Part shown: positions 1 through 7,351 of the stretch, piece after piece
How positions within the stretch are numbered: position 1 is the first letter of the stretch
Layout: each line of letters begins with the position of its first letter
Assembly: GCA_025055575.1 (NCBI GenBank)
Contig: JANWWP010000017.1
Location: 1 to 64,000, forward strand
DNA from: Flavobacteriales bacterium
GTDB lineage: Bacteria; Bacteroidota; Bacteroidia; CAIKAF01
DNA: 64,000 nt
Reading direction: 5' to 3'
Notes under the pieces: generated by a model
What the model was told of the DNA's origin: nothing
The model's input: only the letters and a program-made list of their open reading frames with translations
The model's database searches: none
Program-made: the position numbers and the translations under genes

Positions 1-133
1 TCCCGGGGCTCCAGGCGCAGACAGGGCTGCAGCTCCAGGCGCGGCAGGGGGTGGCGCGGGCGCCGGCGCTGCAGCGGGGCCCGGGGCTCCGGGGGGGCCC
101 GCCCCCACATTTCAATCAGCTTATCCCCCCTTA

Positions 134-2677
134 TCATCGCAAAAGTTCCTGGCGCAGCAAAGGCGAAATGATGCGCACCGCATCCCGCACCAGCACCCAG
201 GCCTCCCGCACGCCCCGCGCCGTGCCCTGCGCCAGATTTTTCCAGGCGCCCTCCAGCACCACACGGAAAAAATGAAACACCAAAAGCCGCCGGCTCCGGT
301 TCAAAGCCGATAGCAATGCCAACGGCTCGGCAGCACGGCGCCCGCCCCGGTTCAGATAGTCGAGGCAGGCCGCCCGCATCCCCGGATGCCGCATCGTCTG
401 ATACAGCGCATCCGCCAAAATGTTGATGGTGGCATTGGCCCGGTGTTCCCGCCGGATAAAGCGCCGCAAAACCCCTTGAAGGTTTTGGCCTGACAGCTTT
501 TCAGGAGGACAGGCATCCAGCAGGCAGCCCAGGGCCCACACGTCTGTGAGCGTGCCCGTCATGCCCCCGCCTGTCAGCGGATGCCGCATATTCAAGGCAT
601 CTCCCAGCAGGCAGGCCCCTTTCAAACGAAAACGCCGGGCATTAAATCGGTGGTTCGGCATCATTTTAAAATCGCCCTTCTCCAAGGCCGCCTCAAAAGC
701 CGCCTGGAGACCCTCCGGCAGCAAGGGCTTCAAATGCTGGCGCAGATACCTCGTCAATTCCGCGCCCGGCCGGGGGGGCGCATCCGGCGGAAAATCAATC
801 AGAATACGGGTTTCCGTACTGCTGATAGGATACACCAGGCAGGTATGGGGGCCGGCCAGAACCACATGTCCATGGGCCGGGTGCGGCAGAGTCGCGTTCT
901 CCAGGATCAGACCCAAAAAATATCCGGTGGTCACGGGCTTTTCCCCACACACATCCATCCTGAAGCGCGAAAAAGGCCCGTCAGCCAGCACAGTCAGGGG
1001 CGCCTTGAGGACTTGGCTTCCCCCCTCCATGCGCACCCACACCCCTTCCACGGCGCCCGTCTTTGGGTGGGTCAGCAGTTTCTCAGCCTCGGCCGTAATG
1101 CACCGGATGTTGGGATGGGCTTCGGCCATGCGGCGCAGATTTTCCAAAAGCCGCTTGTGGTGAAAAGCCTTTCCCTGGCCACCCTGGGGATAGGCAATCA
1201 CCACATCTTTGTCGTCATGCATCAGAGCGTAGCCCTCAATTGTTTGGGCGTCAATGCCTTGCAAAGCCGCGCCCAAACCTAGTTTTTCCAGCAAGAGCAT
1301 ACCGCCCGGCTGCATCAGTTCGCCAATAATACGTTCCGGCACGCGGGGATTTTTTTCCACCAGCGCCACCCGCCAGCCTTTTTTGGCCAGTGTGAGGGCT
1401 GCTGCCGTACCGGCTAATCCGGCGCCCACCACCAGCACATCCACTGTTGGCCCGGCCTCGGGCGTGGGCTCCTCCGGCAGGCTTTGATGCAGCCAGGCGC
1501 TCAGCCGGGCAGCGCCATCGGTGTCGGTGCGCAGGGCGATGTGGCTCAGCCGCTCGGCCACCATGGCGGCCGAAGGCCGGCCGCTCAGACGGGTCCGCAT
1601 CTGCCGAAGGGCCTTAGAAAACACCTCGCGCACATCGTGCATTCCATGGGTGTCCAACATCATGGCCGCCGCCTGCCCTTTTCGAATTTTCACCTCTTTC
1701 CTGTACACATCGGTGGAGCCAAAAAGTTCGGCCAGGGTGGCAATGGCCATCACTTGCGGTATGGCGCAAAACCTAAAAATATCCGGGTGGCTGAGGCTTT
1801 CCATATATCCCAGACATAGGGGCACGTGGCGCAGGGCATCTGCAATCAAGCCATCCAGGCAGGCCAGTTGGGCGTCTTCCGGCACAGCATTTTGAAAATC
1901 TTCCAGGCGGGATGCAAAGGGTTTCCATAAGGTTTCCGGCCAAAACCGACGCTGGCTTTGGATATCCTCCAGATAGTCGCGGATGATGTTGGTTTTTTGC
2001 AAAAACAATCCCATAGCGTTGGAAGCTTCTTCATTGCGCGCCTCCGAGGGCTTTTCATAACCCGAAATCTCAAAGAGTTGGGAAAGCCCAATACCCACCA
2101 AACCGGCTACGTAGTGACAGTACAGGTCATAATCGGCCAGGCTCACCACCGGCTTCTCCGTGAATTCGGCCATGCCGGCGCCCATCCGCCGCGCAATATC
2201 CAGTATCACACTCTGGTAGGCCGGATTCAAATCTTGCAAAACGCGCAACACCTTGTCATAGTGGTGCACCAGCACCCGATAGTCGGGTTTGTCGCCAATC
2301 CCCTGCAGAATGTTGCTTTCCTCAGGTTTAAGACGGTAAAAGGTGGTCAGCAGGTCTTTTTTCAGGGCGCTGCTCAGTTCCGGATCGTCTTCAATGGTGT
2401 CCAAGGCCCGACACACCAAATAGAAAACGGAGACCGCCTCCCGAAGCCCCTCAGGCAGGTGCATGATCACCACCGCAAAAGATCGGGACACTTTTTTGAG
2501 GGCGTTGTAGCAAAAAGTAAGGTCATCATCGCGCTGCCCGGAGAGCCGCAGGTCTATCCCTGAAGGACTGGCATAGTAGGCCGATTGACGAAGCCGCATT
2601 AAAGCTTTCAGCTCTTCGGGACGTGGGGTGTGGGTCAACAATTCTCTGAGCATTTTTGCCGGCAGTTTGAGGGACAA
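134..2677 (-). CDS. Fused squalene synthase (N-terminal) - squalene epoxidase/monooxygenase (C-terminal), 847 aa; likely start may be internal ATG at 2653
   Basis: N-terminal half: KKVSRSFAVVI, FYLVCRALDTIEDD, YCHYVAGLVGIGLSQLF, NAMGLFLQKTNIIRDYLEDI (both Asp-rich motifs of eukaryotic-type squalene synthase). C-terminal half from about aa 412: VDVLVVGAGLAGTAAAL (FAD GxGxxG), ERIIGELMQPGG, LLGDALNMRHPLTGGGMTGTL (squalene epoxidase). Single uninterrupted ORF. Annotated start is TTG. Confidence 0.93.
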   Translation of the reverse strand: MSLKLPAKMLRELLTHTPRPEELKALMRLRQSAYYASPSGIDLRLSGQRDDDLTFCYNALKKVSRSFAVVIMHLPEGLREAVSVFYLVCRALDTIEDDPELSSALKKDLLTTFYRLKPEESNILQGIGDKPDYRVLVHHYDKVLRVLQDLNPAYQSVILDIARRMGAGMAEFTEKPVVSLADYDLYCHYVAGLVGIGLSQLFEISGYEKPSEARNEEASNAMGLFLQKTNIIRDYLEDIQSQRRFWPETLWKPFASRLEDFQNAVPEDAQLACLDGLIADALRHVPLCLGYMESLSHPDIFRFCAIPQVMAIATLAELFGSTDVYRKEVKIRKGQAAAMMLDTHGMHDVREVFSKALRQMRTRLSGRPSAAMVAERLSHIALRTDTDGAARLSAWLHQSLPEEPTPEAGPTVDVLVVGAGLAGTAAALTLAKKGWRVALVEKNPRVPERIIGELMQPGGMLLLEKLGLGAALQGIDAQTIEGYALMHDDKDVVIAYPQGGQGKAFHHKRLLENLRRMAEAHPNIRCITAEAEKLLTHPKTGAVEGVWVRMEGGSQVLKAPLTVLADGPFSRFRMDVCGEKPVTTGYFLGLILENATLPHPAHGHVVLAGPHTCLVYPISSTETRILIDFPPDAPPRPGAELTRYLRQHLKPLLPEGLQAAFEAALEKGDFKMMPNHRFNARRFRLKGACLLGDALNMRHPLTGGGMTGTLTDVWALGCLLDACPPEKLSGQNLQGVLRRFIRREHRANATINILADALYQTMRHPGMRAACLDYLNRGGRRAAEPLALLSALNRSRRLLVFHFFRVVLEGAWKNLAQGTARGVREAWVLVRDAVRIISPLLRQELLR

Positions 2678-2732
2678 ATATCGGAATTCGTATTAACATT
2701 TCATTAACTTAGCTCATTATTTTGTTAACAAC

Positions 2733-4922
2733 ATGCAGAAGTTTGATTTTTGGCGCTTTGAAAGCGATAATGGACGCCAGCGCTGGCGCTGGACCCCGGA
2801 ATTTGAGGAACGCCTGAGCGGCGATTTACTCCGGGATGTGGCCTGGTGGGTACAGTTGGAACCGGCGTTTCAGAAAACGCGTCAGGCCCATTCTGCCGAC
2901 CTGGGTCTGAGGCCCCCAGTGTTGGAAACCCTTGGCTCCAAAAACCAAGATGTAGAGAGCGCACTGGTGCGTGGGGTCCAATTTTTCCACACATTACAGT
3001 GCGCGGATGGGCACTGGCCCGGCGACTACGGGGGCCCTCATTTTCTTTTGCCCGGTCTTGTGATGGTGTGCCATGCCTGTGGTCATGCCCTCCCCTACCC
3101 TCAAAAAGTGGTTATGGCGGCCTACATGCTCCAACATCAGAACGAGGACGGAGGCTGGGGTTTGCACATCGAATCGCCCTCCACCCTGTTTGGCACCGGA
3201 ATGCAATATGTGGCCCTGCGCCTCCTGGGCATTCCGGCAGAAGATCCACGCCTGCAAAAAGCCCTTCATTGGATCCAGAGCCATGGCGGCATCACAGCCA
3301 TCCCGTCCTGGGGCAAATTTTACCTGGCAATTCTGGGTTTGCTGGACTGGCGGGGGGTGAACCCACTTCTTCCTGAGCTCTGGCTTTTACCCCGGTGGAT
3401 GCCGATCCATCCTTCGCGAATTTGGTGCCATGCGCGCATGGTGTATTTGCCCATGAGTTATGCTTATGGACGGCGCTTCGTATGCGCCCAGGACGCCACT
3501 TTGGAGGCCTTGCGCCAAGAATTGTATCCCCAGGGCTATGACCGCATACGTTGGAATGCCGTGCGCTACGCCTGTTGCCCGGAAGATGTGTACCACAAAC
3601 CCACAGCGGTAATGAAGGTGGCCAACGCACTCATGCGGGGCTTTGAAAAGCTGGGGCTGAAGCGACTCCGGAAAAAAGGCCTGGATTTCGCCTTTCGGTA
3701 CATCTGTGCCGAAGACGTACAAACCCGTTTCATCGACATCGGGCCTGTGAATAAAGTGCTCAACATGCTGTGCGTGTGTATTGAAAAGGGCTCTCAGAGT
3801 CCCGAATTCCAGCGCCACACCGAACGTTTGGACGATTATCTGTGGTGGGCCGAAGACGGTCTCAAAATGAATGGTTACAACGGTTCACAACTTTGGGATA
3901 CCGCTTTTGCAGCCCGGGCTTTGGCCGAGGCTCAGCATCCCGTCGCATCAGAGGCCCTGCGGGCTGCTTTTCGGTATCTGGATTTTGCCCAGGTGAAGGA
4001 GGAAGTTCCAATGCAAAAGGAATTTTTCCGGCACCCCTCGGTGGGCGGTTGGCCCTTTTCCACCCCTGATCACGGCTGGCCCATCACAGATTGCACTTCC
4101 GAAGCCCTGGATGCGGCCTTGGCAATAGCCCGCCTACCGTTTCTCCAGCCTTTTGAGGGCTTGCCCAAGCACCGCCTGCAACTCGCTGCGGACTTGATCC
4201 TTAGTTTCCAGAACCGGGATGGCGGCTGGGCCTCCTACGAATTGACCCGCGGGCCCCGCTGGCTGGAATGGCTCAATCCTTCTGAGGTGTTTTCTGCAAT
4301 TATGATTGACTATTCCTACACGGAATGCTCCTCCTCCTGCATCCAGGCACTCTGTGCTTTCCACCAAGAATTCCCGGAATACCGGTCTTCCGAAATATTG
4401 AAGGCCATCCGCCGGGGTGTGGATTTTATTTTGAGCAAACAAAACGAAGAAGGGCTGTGGTATGGCTCCTGGGGCGTGTGTTTCACCTACGGCACCTGGT
4501 TTGCTTCGCAGGCCCTCTCAGCCGCTTCCGCCCATCTAAATCCGAACGTCCGACGCGCATCCGAAAGCGCCTTAGCCCGCATGGCTGCTGCCTTGGCTTC
4601 GCGCCAGAATCCCGACGGAGGCTGGGGGGAGCACTACACTTCCTGCCTCCGAAGGGAATGGGTGAACCACTCCAGCCAGGTGATTCAAACGGCATGGGCG
4701 GTACTTTCTTTACTAAACACCCCCCACACGCCATTGGACAGGGTCAAACACGGCCTTCGTTTTATCCTGGAAAGTCAGGCACCTCACGGCGATTGGCCCC
4801 AGCAGCAGATTTCCGGTGTGTTCAATAAAACCTGTATGATCACTTACGCCAACTACCGCAATATTTTTCCGCTCTGGGCGCTGGGCAAAGCCCTCCGTAT
4901 CGGCATTCGAAGCGTTTCCTGA
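2733..4922 (+). CDS. Oxidosqualene cyclase, cycloartenol-synthase-like active site
   Basis: SRIWCHARMVYLPMSYAYG, MNGYNGSQLWDTAFA, DHGWPITDCTSEALDAAL, GLWYGSWGVCFTYGTWFA, FNKTCMITYANYRNIFPLWALG, QW-type repeats (QNxDGGW). DCTSE matches the OSC DCTAE motif, not the DxDD of squalene-hopene cyclases. Confidence 0.95.
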   Translation: MQKFDFWRFESDNGRQRWRWTPEFEERLSGDLLRDVAWWVQLEPAFQKTRQAHSADLGLRPPVLETLGSKNQDVESALVRGVQFFHTLQCADGHWPGDYGGPHFLLPGLVMVCHACGHALPYPQKVVMAAYMLQHQNEDGGWGLHIESPSTLFGTGMQYVALRLLGIPAEDPRLQKALHWIQSHGGITAIPSWGKFYLAILGLLDWRGVNPLLPELWLLPRWMPIHPSRIWCHARMVYLPMSYAYGRRFVCAQDATLEALRQELYPQGYDRIRWNAVRYACCPEDVYHKPTAVMKVANALMRGFEKLGLKRLRKKGLDFAFRYICAEDVQTRFIDIGPVNKVLNMLCVCIEKGSQSPEFQRHTERLDDYLWWAEDGLKMNGYNGSQLWDTAFAARALAEAQHPVASEALRAAFRYLDFAQVKEEVPMQKEFFRHPSVGGWPFSTPDHGWPITDCTSEALDAALAIARLPFLQPFEGLPKHRLQLAADLILSFQNRDGGWASYELTRGPRWLEWLNPSEVFSAIMIDYSYTECSSSCIQALCAFHQEFPEYRSSEILKAIRRGVDFILSKQNEEGLWYGSWGVCFTYGTWFASQALSAASAHLNPNVRRASESALARMAAALASRQNPDGGWGEHYTSCLRREWVNHSSQVIQTAWAVLSLLNTPHTPLDRVKHGLRFILESQAPHGDWPQQQISGVFNKTCMITYANYRNIFPLWALGKALRIGIRSVS

Positions 4923-4992
4923 ACCCCTTTCCTCCCGCTCCTATCTGAGCTCCCGAAAAATCTAAGGAACGCTCTCTAAAACTGCTTATCCA

Positions 4993-5634
4993 CTATTTCC
5001 GGCCAAAATCTGCCGGGATTTCACCCCAGGCCGCCGTATCCCATTTTAGAAGTGGATTGCGCCAGTGGTGGCGTTGCAGCCACTCTTCCGCTTTTTGAAT
5101 CAAGTCATGGACGGGCGAACCGGTAGCTGGGGCGGCCTTGCGCGTATTGGCTTTTTTCTTACGGACCCAGGCCAGTGCTGTCTGACTGTCGGAATACACC
5201 GGGAGGTCCCAAAATCCATGTTTCTGACAGTACGCCAAAGCGTGCACAAGGGCCAGAAATTCTACAATATTGTTGGTGGCATGCGGAAAAGGCCCTCCAT
5301 GAAAAAGCAGTTGACCGTCCTTTAGATTCACCCCGCGGTATTCAGCCGCACCGGTCACCATGTTACAGGCGCCATCCACCGCGATGCCAAGGCCGGGACT
5401 ATTTGCTGTTGGGACGGCTATTGATGGGGTTTTCTCGAGCCGCTTTTGCCTAGATTTTGATGGCGGACCCGCCTTCCAGGCTTCTTCCGCTTCTTCACGA
5501 CTGGGATAACCTTTGTATAAAGCCCCAGGAAACCCTTTGACCGAATTTTCTGCTTCTTTCCACGTGGTGAACACTCCAGTCTGCCGACCTTTCCATACTA
5601 CGTAAAAGCTTTTGCCACTTGCGCCGGAAGGCAT
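4993..5634 (-). CDS. rnhA: Ribonuclease H with N-terminal RNase H1 hybrid-binding (caulimovirus VI-like) domain
   Basis: FYVVWKGRQTGVFTTWKEAENSVKGFPGALYKGYPSREEAEEAW followed by AVDGACN...NNIVEFLALVHAL...VYSDSQTALAW. Confidence 0.88.
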   Translation of the reverse strand: MPSGASGKSFYVVWKGRQTGVFTTWKEAENSVKGFPGALYKGYPSREEAEEAWKAGPPSKSRQKRLEKTPSIAVPTANSPGLGIAVDGACNMVTGAAEYRGVNLKDGQLLFHGGPFPHATNNIVEFLALVHALAYCQKHGFWDLPVYSDSQTALAWVRKKKANTRKAAPATGSPVHDLIQKAEEWLQRHHWRNPLLKWDTAAWGEIPADFGRK

Positions 5635-6449
5635 TAATTAGAACGGTTGGAGTCTGCTAATTTTTTCACATAAATATTTCCCGCGGCCGTTTCAGCCACT
5701 TTTTTTGGAAGGTAACGGGCCAGGGCTGCTCCCATTTTGTTCACCAGGCCGGGCACCACTTCTGTTTTGCCGGCCAACATGGCTTTTATGGCAACACGTG
5801 CCACGGCTTCCGGGGTCATGCCCACCGCATCGGACATTTTCCTTAAAGGCTCCATACCGGCTCTGTCAATAAAATTAGTTTTTGTGGCGCCCGGACTCAC
5901 GCAAGTAACACTCACGCGCAGCCGCTGACGTTGACATTCCTGGCGGAGCCCTCGCGACATCTGTACCATGAAAGCCTTGGAGGCTGCATACACCGACATC
6001 GTGGGCAGCGCCTGATACGCCGTGCTGCTGCTGATATTCAGAATGTAGGAAGGCCCATTCTGATGAAGAATCGGAAGAAAGGCATGACTGAGGATGAGCG
6101 GGGCCTGCACATTCACGTGCAACATACGCAATTGCTCCTCCAGGGGCAGGGTCTGAAACCAACCCCACATGCCGTAGCCGGCATTGTTCACCAAAATCTT
6201 CAATTCTGAAGCGAAGCGATCCCGAGCGTAATCAACTAATGACTGAACCTGGGATGGGATCGATAAATCCGCTGGAAACACATCAGCTTGCACAGAATAC
6301 TCCTTGCGGATGGCTTCTGCCGCCGATTCCAGCTCAGCCAGGCTGCGCGCCGATAATAACAGGTCGTAGCCGCGCGTGGCCAAACCGCGGGCCAAGGCCA
6401 GGCCAATACCTTTGGAAGCGCCGGTAACCAGCGCCCTGGGTCGTTTCAC
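5634..6449 (-). CDS. Short-chain dehydrogenase/reductase (SDR); GTG start overlaps the stop of the upstream gene
   Basis: VTGASKGIGLALARGL, NNAGYGMWG, ISSSTAYQALPTMSVYAASKAF (YxxxK). Confidence 0.9.
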   Translation of the reverse strand: MKRPRALVTGASKGIGLALARGLATRGYDLLLSARSLAELESAAEAIRKEYSVQADVFPADLSIPSQVQSLVDYARDRFASELKILVNNAGYGMWGWFQTLPLEEQLRMLHVNVQAPLILSHAFLPILHQNGPSYILNISSSTAYQALPTMSVYAASKAFMVQMSRGLRQECQRQRLRVSVTCVSPGATKTNFIDRAGMEPLRKMSDAVGMTPEAVARVAIKAMLAGKTEVVPGLVNKMGAALARYLPKKVAETAAGNIYVKKLADSNRSN

Positions 6450-7261
6450 TTTACAAACTTATAAAGGTACTGATAGAGTTTCGGTCGGGCGTTTTCTTTT
6501 CTTGGCTTGTATTTGCCGGTAACGAAAGGAATGTACATCACCCGGCGTCGGCTCTCCTCACCTGTGACAGAGGACTTTTCCACACGATGCCAAAGGCGGC
6601 CGTCGTGCACTGTGAGGTCCCCGGCTTGAATGTCCAGCCCCACTTCCTCGGGATCAGGGGTATGACTGATAAAGTATTTTTTTCTGAATAAAGTGCTCCA
6701 GGCCGATTGGTTGTGGGTGCCGGGAATCACCCTGAGCCCCCCGCGGGCAGCCGGGTAATCATCAAAATGCAGGCCCACGTTCAGCATGGGCATTAGTTTT
6801 TTAAAGTAAAAGACATCGCGCAGGGCATCGGTGTGCCAACCCAAACGACTGTAGCCGCTCTTGTCGCAGTTAACATAATGGTTGAACACAGCGCCGTCTT
6901 TTTCCATTACTCCAATGCGACAATCCTGAGGATCGCAATTCAATAAGGGAAAAAGGGCCTCCAGCCTTTTGTCAGAAAGTATTTTGGCCACTTCCTGACT
7001 GTATAAGGATGTGAAAGCCATTCTTTGCAGCAGGGGCTTCCGGTCAATATCCAAACCAAATTTCAGAGGCACTCCCCGAACCCTCAATATTTCGTTTTTT
7101 AAAATATATTCCTGCACTTGGCGCATATCTTCCAGCACCGCTTGTACTTTTTCCCTGGAAATGAAACCTCTGAATTGCAGAAACCCATTTTCCTCAAAAA
7201 AATTCAGTTGCTCCTCGGTGAGCCTCTCTTCCAAATAAAAGATGACTTTATTCACCCGCAT
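6446..7261 (-). CDS. Phytanoyl-CoA dioxygenase (PhyH) family Fe(II)/2OG oxygenase
   Basis: GWHTDALRD (HxD) ... GDLTVHDGRLWHRVEKS (distal His), RGGLRVIPGTHNQS. Confidence 0.82.
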   Translation of the reverse strand: MRVNKVIFYLEERLTEEQLNFFEENGFLQFRGFISREKVQAVLEDMRQVQEYILKNEILRVRGVPLKFGLDIDRKPLLQRMAFTSLYSQEVAKILSDKRLEALFPLLNCDPQDCRIGVMEKDGAVFNHYVNCDKSGYSRLGWHTDALRDVFYFKKLMPMLNVGLHFDDYPAARGGLRVIPGTHNQSAWSTLFRKKYFISHTPDPEEVGLDIQAGDLTVHDGRLWHRVEKSSVTGEESRRRVMYIPFVTGKYKPRKENARPKLYQYLYKFVK

Positions 7262-7325
7262 TTTTCAAAGTTTTTTGGGTTGTGGCATCAAAAATATTTC
7301 CACCAAATCCTAACAAATTGTTAAT

Positions 7326-7351
7326 GCAAAAAATCCCCTAAAAAGGGGATT
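7326..7351 (-). terminator. Hairpin terminator downstream of the YwqK-like repeat gene
   Basis: Minus strand AATCCCC-loop-GGGGATT followed by T run, right after the stop of 7351..9612. Confidence 0.75.

Noticed and set aside
1-113. Very GC-rich Ala/Gly/Pro-coding low-complexity stretch at left edge
   Set aside because: Could be the 3' end of a neighbouring gene, but the strand and frame cannot be decided from 113 bp.
134-2677. Two adjacent genes mis-joined by assembly
   Set aside because: The frame is continuous with a plausible linker and no frameshift signature. Read-level evidence is still needed, so this is noted as a check rather than accepted.
2733-4922. Possible squalene-hopene cyclase
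   Set aside because: The catalytic motif is DCTSE in the OSC context DHGWPITDCTSE, not the DxDD (DVDDTA) of SHC, and the C-terminal FNKTCMITYANYRNIFPLWALG is OSC-like.
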